Counted from the first letter of the stretch, positions 1 through 9,005 are shown. The stretch: DNA of 11,599 bases from Hemicentrotus pulcherrimus (GCA_003118195.1 BEXV01004618.1:10444-22042), one strand, 5' to 3'. A program made the numbers and translations. Notes: generated by a model from the letters alone, not told the origin.

Positions 1-18
1 CCCCCCCCCCCCCCCCCC
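1..18. repeat. Left-edge poly-C tract
   Basis: Eighteen C residues open the window. Read on the minus strand it ends GTGGGGG, the same transition as at the right edge. It is probably an assembly break at a homopolymer. Confidence 0.8.
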
Positions 19-177
19 ACCGTAATTTTGCATTTAGTATGGGCAAGCATATTGGCGGGGTAAGCAAAAACATGAATATTCATGATCGCCATGGATTATT
101 CGATTATTTACGGAGGGGTGTGATTGTGCACCACATCAAACTCCCCTACTTTAAGTCAAGTATTTCATTGTATTATG

Positions 178-679
178 TATAGTAGGCGACATGCCTGTAG
201 GTCCCGTGACCAATCATTTAACCTTATCAAATTTCATATCAAATTACTTGTATGGTCATGGGGATTCAAAAAAATGTATAGTTTTGCTATACCTTCGACC
301 TTAAATGAGGGCGCTATGGTAAAAAACGTTGAAAGGTTGACACACTTTTGACTGAATTTGACCTCAAGTCAAAAGTGTGTTGACCTGTCAACGTTTTTTG
401 ACCATAGCGCCCTCATTTAAGATCGGAGGTATTGCAAACTATACATTTTTTGGATCCTCATGACCAGACGAGTAATTTGATATGCATATCGACACGATTG
501 GAATATTTTTGAATTTCTACCCTGTATGACCTTTGTTGACCCCTCACGAAAATGCCTGGGATTTTCAAGGGGGCAGCCCAAGTAAAAATTGTTCGGTATT
601 CATCAGGGAACACAAAAAAATACTTTCAAACCTTTGTTCTCCGAGATTGGTCACGGGACCTACAGGTTGGTCTCCTATA
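178..679. mobile_element. Large inverted-repeat (foldback/MITE-like) element
   Basis: The left arm (178-353) and right arm (367-679) are imperfect reverse complements around a 13-nt loop at 354-366. Well-matched blocks include ttaaatgagggcgctatggt (301) against its complement near 400-420, the aatttgatat block (about 470), and cctgtaggtcccgtgacca (193) against its complement near 646-665. The right arm is about 140 bp longer: the segment around 500-640 has no partner in the left arm. So one arm has gained or lost sequence. Both outer edges read TATAGTAG or close to it. No protein is encoded and the small open frame inside is incidental. A transcript could form a long hairpin. Confidence 0.75.
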
Positions 680-829
680 GTAGTTTGGTAGGTTTATTTT
701 AATAACTGTTTAATTATCAGATATCAATGATAGTTTAAAGATATGGAAAATGTTCTTGTATTTCATATTTAGCAAAGCAATCTCACATACAAATTCACTA
801 CCTAGTGTCATCCGCTGATTGCCGTCTGC

Positions 830-1167
830 GTTATACGTCCAGCGAGCGAAAAATGAGACAACCGGAGCGATACGAATGGACGCCAGACATGTGCGGAGCG
901 CGCTAGACCAACACCAGACAATAGCGGAGCCCACGCCCTGTATATTTACTGTTCATAGATGATTTTTTAAACAATTAGCAATTTTCTAGGTGTAAACCTT
1001 TTTTTTTTATACTCACACTGTATACGCTCAGCAAGCTAGCAACACGCTTAGCATTCGGTGTCAGCTCGCTGGCTTCTCCCAAATCCTGACAAAGTCGGGC
1101 TCACGACTTTTTTTCGACTTTCAATGCGCCGGCAATAGCCGTGCGTCGTCTATGTGTGACCGGACCA
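830..1167. mobile_element. Diverged, left-truncated relative of the 2550-2988 MITE
   Basis: From 879 the sequence gacgccagacatgtgcggag and on to cacgccctgtat (about 943) matches 2783-2845. From about 1045 cattcggtgtcagctcgct, cttctcccaaatcctgaca and a final gtgtgaccgg match 2867-2983. About 80 bp of AT-rich sequence (944-1022) interrupts the match. The right end is followed by TTA (1168-1170), as expected for a TWA target. The left inverted end is not recognisable, so the start near 830 is approximate. This is an old, broken copy. Confidence 0.6.
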
Positions 1168-1170
1168 TTA

Positions 1171-1531
1171 GAAAGTGTGCAAAACACGTAAACCTGACAT
1201 TTTTTACATATCTTCAAATAAGGGGCAAACAAAAAACATTGTCTAAATGAGTTTTTTCTCGGGAAAATCATTTCTCCGAAAACATGGATCCCAATGAACA
1301 AAATGACACTCAAGAAGTAGGATCATAGGGGGTGCACAGTAGCCCCCTCTGGACCAAGGACTATTGGTAATAAAATGTGGAACAGAATATGTTTTCGGTT
1401 CCTCAGTACTGTACCAAATTACCACACCCTATAGTGAACAATGGCCGTATTGATATTGTAAATAGGACTTCTAAGACTACAATTAATGACACCATTTTCA
1501 ATAAGACCTAAAACACACGAAGACAAACTCA
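1171..1531. other. No gene recognised
   Basis: Short open frames exist on the minus strand, but none shows a domain, a convincing splice pattern or a start context. The segment lies between the broken MITE and the palindromic element and looks like ordinary intergenic or intronic DNA. Confidence 0.5.
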
Positions 1532-1719
1532 CATATCATAGTATAGTATTAATGACTGCTTTGAGAAAAAATAGTTGTTTTTATACGCTCAAGGGAAGGT
1601 TATAATTGTGCTATTGCCCGAGACGTGCCGAGGGCAATAGCCCAATTGCAACCTTCCCAAGAGCGTATAAAAACAACCTTTTCTCAAATATTAAAGCAGT
1701 CATTAATACTTTTATATGC
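1532..1719. mobile_element. 188-bp palindromic (hairpin) element
   Basis: The 18-bp end agtattaatgactgcttt (1545-1562) is perfectly reverse-complemented at 1693-1710. Further in, gttgtttttatacgctc with the following gggaaggtt (1574-1601) pairs with 1650-1676, broken only at AA against TT. gctattgccc (1610-1619) pairs with 1632-1641. The loop is 12 nt (1620-1631). The whole segment folds into one near-continuous hairpin. No target duplication is clear. The arms are closely similar, so the palindrome is fairly young or maintained. Its most likely identity is a MITE, and the superfamily cannot be named. Confidence 0.7.
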
Positions 1720-1800
1720 CGAAAAAATTATGACACCTCCTTGGCCTTTCTCTGGTTTATCTGCACGGTTGTTTTTTTTATGAGTGTATCTTTGAGAGTA

Positions 1801-1827
1801 GACTAGATCTAGATCTAGATTCTAGTC
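1801..1827. repeat. CTAGAT/AGATCT short palindromic repeat
   Basis: The segment is a near-perfect palindrome built from the word CTAGAT: it opens gactaga and closes tctagtc. A second cluster of the same word lies at 2058-2095. The 230 bp between them shows no coding potential. The two clusters may mark the ends of one small element or may be independent simple repeats. Confidence 0.45.
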
Positions 1828-2057
1828 TAAGCAAGATATTTTTTTACAATTTTGGGGGTAGGCCGGCCCTGTGGGGAATATGGAGAAAAACCTGCGCTTT
1901 CATATGACACCTCACTTATTGAATATCACCCTCAGGATCACAAGCAAGTTTGAATCTCTGGTAATTACAACATCGTCCAATCTAGCATGAGTGCGCAGTG
2001 GCCTATGCATAGGGATACGTGTGTGCAATCTCTATGAGAAGGATTTTATTTTTAGCA

Positions 2058-2095
2058 CTAGATCTACTAGGCCTAGATCTAGATCTACTAGATCT
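2058..2095. repeat. Second CTAGATCT cluster
   Basis: Four ctagatct-type words and one aggcct centre occur within 38 bp. The word set is the same as in the cluster at 1801-1827, and a related single copy (atagatctattag) appears near 10586. Confidence 0.45.
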
Positions 2096-2546
2096 ATTTT
2101 GAATATATTTATGGACAATTTCACGTACCCTTTTTGGTGTTCTTGCTGTTAGCAAGTCTTGCATTTGATCATCAACAACCAAGAATTTTTAGGAGAGTTT
2201 CTTCAGCCATTTTTTGCCTTATTTGACGTACGGTGCGCTGTACTAAAAATACCGACCAATTCTTCGCACACGTACAGTATCCGCGATCACTCAAACCAGT
2301 TTTTAACATGTGAACCTATGGGTATTTCACTACGACTGAACTATTTTCCCCTTTAACTGGAAGTTTACCGGGCAATTTTACAGGAATAATTAAAGTTTAT
2401 CACTGCGATTTCGACCAATCAGATGGCTGGATTCCTTAAGTGAGGTATATAATTCATATTGTAAGTAAAAGGTAAAGTCATTATTTGAAGCGAGAGGTCA
2501 GCTTGAACTAGATTCAATCTGAATATGATCCAACTTCAATTTTGTT
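2096..2546. other. No gene recognised
   Basis: I see no repeat structure, splice-bounded open frame or RNA gene here. A 65-codon open frame on the plus strand (about 2159-2356) has no recognisable motif and is most likely chance. Confidence 0.5.
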
Positions 2547-2549
2547 TAA

Positions 2550-2988
2550 AGCCCGGTCACACAGAGGGGACGCAAGGCCAGGGCATTGGAAATTTGCAAT
2601 TTTGGCCAGTGCGTTGTCTTTTGCTAAGTGTGCGTCATCATTCGTTACTCGTTCGTCGAGCGCGCTGGACCAACGCTGGACCAACGCTATGCATTCGTCG
2701 TCACTCGCTGTGTGGGTCGGGATTTTTTGAGCATGCTCAAAAGTGTGCGCTGAGCTCGACGCATGATTGTACACGCCAAAGGGACGCCAGATATGCGCGG
2801 AGCGCGCTAGACCAACGCCATACATACGTGGAGCACACGCCCTGTACACGCGCTACACGCTATGCATTCGGTGTCAGCTCGCTAGCTTCTCCCAAATCCT
2901 GACAAAAGTCGGAATCACGATTTTTTTTTTCCGATTTTCATTCCGCCGACCGTGCGCCCCCATGCGTCCCCTCTGTGTGACCGGGCCC
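2550..2988. mobile_element. GC-rich MITE with 25-26-bp inverted ends, TAA target (PIF/Harbinger-like)
   Basis: The left end (GCCCGGTCACACAGAGGGG, 2551-2569, continuing ACGCA) is the reverse complement of the right end (2963-2988). The flanks are TAA at 2547-2549 and TAA at 2989-2991, which fits the 3-bp TWA target of PIF/Harbinger elements. The ends differ by a base or two (AGCCC against GGGCCC), so the exact boundary could shift by one. The 439-bp interior is GC-rich compared with the surroundings. It repeats gagcgcgctRgaccaacgc at 2658-2676 and 2800-2818. Open frames on both strands across it are shadows of this composition and no transposase is encoded. Confidence 0.75.
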
Positions 2989-3024
2989 TAAACAACGAAA
3001 TGAGAGGTATATTGGAACCAACCG

Positions 3025-3350
3025 GAGGTGAAGAAGAAAACAATTGGAGGAAGAAGAAGAAGAAGAAGAATTCGAAGCACAAAGTAACAACAGCAAAAAT
3101 GATAAATATAATGATGATGATAATAATGATTATACAAATGATAATAGTACTAGTAATCTTATTGTAGTTATTATAATAACAATGATAACGATGATGACAA
3201 TAATGATAATGATTATAATAATAGGAGAAGGAGGTAGAAGTGGAAGAAGAAGAAAACGATCAAAAGAAATAGGGGATGGGGAGTAGAAGCAAAGAGAGAA
3301 GACAAAGAAGAAAAAGCAATGATAAGAAGAAGTTTAGAGAAGACGGCATA
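3025..3350. repeat. Imperfect trinucleotide-rich tract (GAA, GAT, AAT)
   Basis: The plus strand begins with (GAA)n-type purine repeats, including an uninterrupted aga/gaa block at about 3049-3070. It passes through GAT/AAT-rich sequence (about 3100-3225) and returns to purine-rich gaagaag words up to about 3345. All three frames stay open for short distances because of the composition, giving low-complexity Glu/Lys, Met/Ile or Asn/Asp strings. I see no sign of a real gene. The tract starts close to the right end of the MITE at 2550-2988 and ends near the candidate CCP-like exon. Confidence 0.8.
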
Positions 3351-3368
3351 GAAGAACATCACACTTAC

Positions 3369-3473
3369 CCATAGTGGTATAAATTGGGCACGTCTCACTG
3401 AAATCAACAACATCCCCTGCTGTGCCAGACGGGAAAGATTCTTTACCGAATATGATGGGAGAGCATGTTACAC
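3369..3473 (-). CDS. Candidate exon, first half of a sushi/CCP-like module
   Basis: This 105-bp open stretch on the minus strand is bounded by a strong donor (CTATGG then GTAAGTGTG) and a possible acceptor (catgaaatag), though the pyrimidine tract before the acceptor is poor. It is a multiple of three and phase 1 at both ends, like the EGF exons, and joins in frame after the exon at 5455-5571. The 35 residues start VTCSP, contain SGTAGDVVDFSETC and end YTTMG. This resembles the first half of a CCP/sushi domain (Cys, about 24 residues, G-x-x-V-x-F, Cys, then Tyr and Gly). The second half, with its Trp and two further cysteines, would need another exon at lower coordinates, and I could not find one. 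EGF modules followed by a CCP are common in extracellular proteins. The resemblance is from memory and the exon is unproven. Confidence 0.4.
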
Positions 3474-4749
3474 CTATTTCATGTTAGGTCGGTGGCAATG
3501 ATGAATACATCGTGTAAGAATCAAACACTAAAATGATCGTAGCATAAATCAATATGTAAATTATTCTATCAATATCATAATAATGACATTTGCCTATTTA
3601 TTATTATTCCTATCTTGTTTTTGGTGTAAAACTTAATAATCGAATATTGATAAGAATAATGTCAAACTTCGTTAATTATAGTTTAATAATCATGTTTTCT
3701 TTTTCTTTATTACCTTATCCACAGCTAGATGACCTCTGTGACCCTGTATCTTTGTTTGTGGCATTTTTTTTCACCAATTACCTCCGATATATTTTTTCTT
3801 GTATTGTCATGTTTCCATATCTTTATCATTCATTGTTGAAATAAATGTCATCTTAAGTGGTCGTTTTCTATTCTACTTAGCATTTTCCAGTTGAGTCAAA
3901 GTCACACTGTTTTTTTGTTTCATTTTCCGGTTTTGCTGTTTGACTTATACAATATATTTATGCAATAGATGCAATAAATGCTTTGTTATGCGCTTACAAT
4001 TATATTTTCACAAACATGTTCAATTTCCTCTGAATATTAATCAGTTTTTTGTTTTTCCATGATTGTTTTGAAATTCACTACCTTATTTTCCTCCAAAAAT
4101 ACATCAATTCTTTTTATCATTCCATGTATTTTAACTAGATATTTTTTCTTTACCTACATGATGTGATTTTGATAGCCTGCGTAAAAGTAATCATTGGAAT
4201 CGAAAGCCACAATTAATTTACATAATATTTTCCTCTCTCTTTCGTACTCCGTTTCTGTCTATCGCATTCATGTTTCCCCCTCGTCATGTACTGAATTATT
4301 TCAAAGAACCCCAGTGTCACTTCTTGGTATCATGAATACATATCCCCCTTCGGTAAGGTCGTTATTCAAAGTCTGATGAATAGGATTTGTCTTCTTATCA
4401 AACGATTTATATTCATGGCATCGATGGCCTACTTGTTGGGTTTCCGTGAGTATCATGTCATGCTAGACGGTTGAAACTCGTACATAGATGTATAAAAAAT
4501 TATACATGTTCTTTCCTGGTTATTAATAACATAATCACTATAGTTTTTTTACGTCGTTAATTATACGTAGAAAATGATCAGATATATACAATAAATTCGT
4601 CAATGATTGACTAATAAAATATAAATAACAAAATTGATTTGCATTGTCACATTTGCTGGACAGATCATGATAATCATATTGCCTGTGAATACGTGCAGAT
4701 TAATCATGAATATGCATTAGATGTATCGAACTTTTTTAAAACTGACTTT
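3474..4749. other. Long AT-rich intron-like stretch
   Basis: If the candidate exon at 3369-3473 is real, this is intron of the EGF gene together with the ACTGGT field. It is T-rich on the plus strand. A 60-84-codon open frame or two on the plus strand are hydrophobic strings of Phe, Leu, Ile and Tyr, as expected from T-rich DNA, and have no motif. No exon could be recognised on either strand. Confidence 0.5.
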
Positions 4750-5212
4750 TGAACTGGTCTTTCAACTGGTTTTTCGACTGTTTTGGGGGTCCCAATTAGC
4801 AATATTCCAATGTCCATATTGGCACCAGTTGGATACACTGGTTTCAACTGGTACCAGTTTAGACTATTAAAAACCTGGTACCAATCAAACTGGTATTCTC
4901 CTTGTCTCAGATACACTGGTATTTCTGGTTTCTACATTGGTACTACATTGAAGTTGAGACTAGTTAAAACCAATTGTTACCAGTGTAATACTGGTTTCTA
5001 CTGGATAGTCAACTGGTAAATCAACTGGTATGCTACTGGTTTTTAACTAGTAAATCAACTGGTAATATCAACTGGTCTCAGCATATGGTTGTTCAACTGG
5101 AAACAGTTGAAACCAGTAATATACTGGTCCCAGTTAATCTAGTATTCTACTGGTCCTAGTTCTAACATTTTCTTCCTACTGATTTCCAACTGGTACCAGT
5201 TGAGACTATTAA
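4750..5212. repeat. Field of ACTGGT/ACCAGT words (diverged minisatellite)
   Basis: About twenty copies of ACTGGT or its complement ACCAGT occur within some 460 bp, in both orientations and at irregular spacing, with many one-base variants. The block caactggtaccagtt followed by agactattaa occurs near the left part (4845-4870) and again at the right edge (5187-5212), with one difference. The word caactggt is especially common. The 12-mer aactggtaccag is nearly self-complementary, so the region can form many small hairpins. The Trp/Tyr-rich open frames on both strands come from this word and are not genes. It lies in the intron between the exon at 5455-5571 and the candidate exon at 3369-3473. 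Confidence 0.75.
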
Positions 5213-5454
5213 TAAAAAATATATAGCGCAATACAGCTCAAAAACAGGGCTTTTCCTTAAGCGATCTGATTCGTCATTTTTACAGCTAGATTCCAGAATT
5301 ATTGATGATTTCTAAGAAAAATCATTGTCATGTTCGGAATGTCCGTCAAAATTATTCTACATGTCTTTTTTTTTTCAGCCCTTTTTGGTATTAAAGAGTG
5401 ACCTTTTCAATAACTTGCTAATAATAAAAATTGAACTACCAGACATGAGCATAC

Positions 5455-5571
5455 CTATGTCACAATTGGTTCCTATGAATCCTGTTCCGGTACAGTAACA
5501 CGTATAACCTTTTATCCCATCTGTGCATGTTCCACCATTCATACAAGGATCAGGTTGGCAATTATCAATGT
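5455..5571 (-). CDS. EGF-like exon (exon B)
   Basis: This 117-bp phase 1-1 exon on the minus strand encodes 39 residues. The acceptor is ctgtttgcag before ACATTGATA and the donor is GACATAG then GTATGC. With the preceding exon (A + AC gives Asn) it begins NIDNC and continues QPDPC, MNGGTC, a TDGIKG loop, YTCYC and a last Cys in GTNC. It has six cysteines and no stop in frame. The calcium-binding signature is weaker than in the sister exons, because Asn replaces Glu/Gln before the first cysteine and Lys replaces the loop Asn. The O-fucose Thr is retained. It is the closest paralogue of the exon at 6194-6310, both in sequence and in surrounding intron. Its last base (G) can combine with the GT that opens the candidate exon at 3369-3473 to give a Gly codon. 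Confidence 0.88.
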
Positions 5572-5935
5572 CTGCAAACAGAAAAGAAAAAGTCCAAGAT
5601 TATATCTCAGTAACACTTTTTCCTTAACATTTCTGAGAAACCTCCGTAATACAGGAGCAGGTTTGTCAGGATGGTGCCAGAAGGAAAGGAGAGGATTTGG
5701 TAACCTGGCATGATACTTATGATAAGAATATTGTAGTTGGGGTGATAATTGTCAAAGTGTATTGGTTGCCATGTAACGCTGAACAATAAAATCTACATTT
5801 ACATTTACAGTTTTGAAGAAAAAAAAAAACACCTACAGAAGTCATATTCTTTGAACAGTCATGTTCTTGTACCTTCATTTTGATTGTGGGAAAAAAACAA
5901 TACTGCAATAATAAAACGAAATATATGTTAGTAAT

Positions 5936-5974
5936 AAATCTAAGGAAAAGAAATCTAAGGAAAAGAAATCTAAG
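5936..5974 (+). repeat. Short 15-bp tandem repeat
   Basis: The unit aaatctaaggaaaag is repeated about 2.6 times head to tail. The paralogous introns (7250 and 8920) carry only one copy (aaatctaagaaaaag, aaatctaaggtaaat), so the expansion is private to unit 1. Confidence 0.7.
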
Positions 5975-6155
5975 AGAACACTTCGTATGAGTGAAAAAAT
6001 ATTAATATGACTACTGACACATGACAAGAGTCCATGTATATATGAATATAGAAAAAGTACAAATTAATGGGAGACAATGACTGAAGATTGGAGAGTAACA
6101 AAAAGAGTACATTATCAAAAGAAAGTGTAGACTATTTCTGTTGAATAACTTGCTA

Positions 6156-6344
<189 letters not shown>

Positions 6345-6518
6345 TCAGTCTCATTTTTCGTAACATTTCTGAAAAACCCATATTACACGAGCAGGTTTGT
6401 CAGGATGGTGCCAAAAAGAAAGGAGAGGATTTGGTAACCTGGCATGATACTTATATTAAGAAAATTGTGGTTGGTAATAATAGACAAATTTACAGATTGC
6501 CATTAAACGCTGAACAAT

Positions 6519-6526
6519 ATCAACTA
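6519..6526. repeat. Left target-site duplication of the retrotransposon
   Basis: The 8-mer atcaacta here is repeated at 7103-7110 on the other side of the insert. Paralogous introns read caactac-atctgc straight through. The exact length (6-8 bp) is uncertain because the right copy overlaps the ATC microsatellite tail. Confidence 0.6.
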
Positions 6527-7110
6527 CTTCGAACAGTCCATGGAAATGGACAGGCACATTTCACAGGTATGTCAGACTGCTTTACTTCCAGCTTTGTGAT
6601 ATTGCAGCCAATAGCCCATTGCTTACGAGGAAGGCAGCAGGAAGCCTTATTCATTCACTCATTTCATCTAGACTTGATTTCTGTAACAGTCTTCTAGCTG
6701 GCCTTCCTTCTGCAACCACGAACAAACTTCAAGCAGTACAGAATGCAGCAACACGTTTGCTTACTGGGCTGAGGAAGCATGATCACATCTGTCCTGTTCT
6801 GGTTGAGCTACATTGGCTTCCTGTCAAGAGCAGAATTTAATTCAAGGTCCTGCTGCCCATTACTCATCTTAAGGGATATGGAGACCGGGAATTTTCCTCT
6901 TTTGCTCCTCGCCTGTGGAATTCCCTCCCTCATCTATTCGCGAAATTGACAACCTTGACCACTTCAAAGCTTCACTCAAAACTAACATCTTCCTTCAGAC
7001 ATTTAAATGCTAACTTTATTGGAGGAGCTCGAGCCTTTGAATGTTTTTTTGAAACAGATATATGGCGCCATACAAATGCTGTGAATCATCATCATCATCA
7101 TCATCAACTA
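6527..7110 (+). mobile_element. 5'-truncated non-LTR retrotransposon (CR1/L2-like), dead
   Basis: A remnant of a reverse-transcriptase ORF reads on the plus strand from about 6571 to a stop at about 7012. It shows SLIHSLISSRLDFCNSLL, LQAVQNAATRLLTG and ELHWLPVKSRI, then RLWNSLP and a final FLQTFK. This is the C-terminal end typical of CR1/L2-group elements. It is broken by an in-frame stop right after KSRI (6838-6840), an apparent internal deletion between FKVLL and GYGDREFSS, and a frameshift near 6925. After the ORF stop come about 70 bp and an (ATC)n tail at 7085-7106. A direct repeat atcaacta flanks it (6519-6526 and 7103-7110), although the right copy merges with the ATC tail. The paralogous introns near 5790 and 8780 give the uninterrupted site. 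It lies in an intron, antisense to the EGF gene. Confidence 0.82.
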
Positions 7111-7496
7111 GATCTGCATTTACAGTTTTAAAAAAGCAAATCCAACAGAGGTCATATTCTTTGAGCATTCATGTTTTATACCTTAATTTTGTTTGTGGGA
7201 AGAAAAAAAATCATGCAATAATAAAACTTAACACGTATTGTTAACAATAAATCTAAGAAAAAGAAATGTATGAGAACACCTACTATAAGTGAATAAAATA
7301 TTAAGATAACTACTGGCACATGACAAGAATACCTGCATATATGAATATCGAAAGAGTACAAATAAATGGAAAACAATGACTGGATGATGGAAGCTAGAGT
7401 ATAACAAAAAGACTTAATCAAACGAAGGTTCAGCCTGTTTCTATCAAATAACTTGCTATTACTATATCAAGTCTGAACTACCAGACAGGAGCATAC

Positions 7497-7610
7497 CTAT
7501 GGTACAATTGGTTCCTTCGTATCCTCCAGTACAGTCACACGAATAACCGTTTATCCCATCTGTGCATGTTCCACCATTCATACAGGGATCAGGGTCACAT
7601 TCATCGATAT
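7497..7610 (-). CDS. Calcium-binding-type EGF-like exon (exon C)
   Basis: This 114-bp phase 1-1 exon on the minus strand encodes 38 residues and one complete EGF domain. The acceptor is ctattttcag before ATATCGATG and the donor is ACCATAG then GTATGC. The split first codon is completed by the previous exon (A + AT gives Asn), so the domain opens NIDEC, the consensus for a calcium-binding EGF. All six cysteines are present in the order DEC, DPC, GGTC, YSC, DC and TNC. CMNGGTC fits the O-fucose consensus C2-X4-S/T-C3. CTDGINGYSC fits the Asp/Asn beta-hydroxylation consensus C3-x-D/N-x4-Y/F-x-C4. Three bases are missing relative to the 117-bp exons, in the loop between cysteines 5 and 6. In the protein this module would act as a calcium-rigidified extracellular spacer or binding unit. 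Confidence 0.88.
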
Positions 7611-7659
7611 CTGAAAATAGAAAAAAGGTGTTGAAGATTATATCTTTCTTATTCTCCTT

Positions 7660-8640
7660 AAGATATATGACAGAGAAAACAGCATTGGTGTTTAAAGTGT
7701 ACTAAACATAAAACATGCAGGCATGGAACCAAGGGTAGCCATATAGTACTGCCACATGCAACCTCTCAAATATATAACAAAATACTGTTTGGTGAGTGGT
7801 ACACTTTAAGATGGGGTAAATAACAATAGATAAGATCGGACATAATGGTACGAGCAGGATGAAAATATTGAACACAAACTCAAGGGGCAGGGGGGGGGGG
7901 TTCCCCCAAACGGGAATGTATCATTTGAACATAGTTGCATTCCATACATGTATTTCAACATAATAATTTACATATGAAAAATAAATATTAATGAACACAA
8001 TAATCAATATTGTAAAATGTCGGTATTCTTTCCCTCAACATAAACAAAGTAATAACAACATTTGATACACACATAGACAAAGATATACATGATTATGCAA
8101 CCCCCATTAAGTACTGTCAACAGCCCTACATCATTTCGCAGTTTGGAGTTATTTTCTTTCTAAAAAATGAAGAATTCTACGAATAAGTACACGTATATGT
8201 ACCAACTATAAACATAACTATAATACATAACAAAGCACAAACTTGTCGTGACATTTTACAGCTTAAGAATCACATGCGAACAATAGTGAGATAATTTCAA
8301 CTGTTTCAACCGTAGGGCATTCTGTACTTTAACGCCCTTCTTGGTTTGAACAGACGCGTGCGCTCCAAAGTACTAGAGCAATTAGTATTAGCGATTACAC
8401 CCAGCTTCAAAAACTCAAATTGTACGACAATTAAATCAGAAACGCTTTATTAAAAAAAACTTTCAGTCAGTAAATATGCCGCATATACAACTTGCTCTAT
8501 GCAGACAATTATACAGAATATCATTATCATTTTTAATTTTCTTGAGTTCTTAATACATTCATGATTTGAAGAAATGTTATAAATTCTTTGTGCACAAGGG
8601 AGCCCCGGCTACACACCTGAGTGACATAGAATTTTTCCTC
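7660..8640. other. Intron segment present in unit 3 but missing from units 1 and 2
   Basis: About 980 bp with no coding feature. The first 110 bp or so (to about 7770) match the intron after the exon at 9396-9485 (about 9540-9645). Homology with units 1 and 2 resumes at about 8636. It contains the internal poly-G tract. No further EGF exon was found inside. Confidence 0.6.
7884..7900 (+). repeat. Internal poly-G tract
   Basis: A run ggggca-type lead with ten G in a row is followed by ttccccc, which can pair with part of it. It is similar in kind to the homopolymers at both window ends. Confidence 0.6.
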
Positions 8641-9005
8641 GAAACTTTTCTGAGACACCCTTGTATTATAAGAGCGAGTTTGTCAGGAGACGATTGGGTA
8701 ACCTGGCATGATATTTATATTAAGAAAATTGTAGTTGTTGTCAAAATTGACTGATTGCCATGTAACGCTGAACGATAACAACTACATCTGCAATTATAGT
8801 ATTAAACACAAACGATTTGTGGTCATATTCTTTGAGCAGTCATGTTCCTATAACTCATTTTTGTTTGTGGGTAAAAACAATCATCCACTTATACAAACTA
8901 AATATATATATGTAATAAATCTAAGGTAAATAAATGTATGAGATGACCTCGTATAAGTGGACAAGATATTAAGATAACTGCAGGCACGTGACAAGAGTCC
9001 ATGTA

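Noticed and set aside
1243..1425. Minus-strand open frame with a Trp and several cysteines, considered as the missing second half of the CCP module
   Set aside because: Cysteine spacing does not fit a CCP, and no phase 1 acceptor in a suitable position was found.
2525..2902. 125- and 111-codon overlapping open frames on both strands
   Set aside because: They lie inside the GC-rich MITE, where stop codons are rare on both strands. They have no domain and cross the inverted end.
2952..3413. Low-complexity Glu/Lys, Met/Ile and Leu/Phe open frames
   Set aside because: They come from the GAA/GAT/AAT trinucleotide tract and have no start context, splice support or motif.
4750..5212. Possible CRISPR-like array because of recurring short words
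   Set aside because: The words are only 6-12 bp, occur in both orientations and have irregular spacing. The context is eukaryotic intron.
7400..7500. Possible tRNA because of ggttc-type words near the EGF exons
   Set aside because: The words belong to the antisense of conserved EGF codons, and no cloverleaf arms pair around them.
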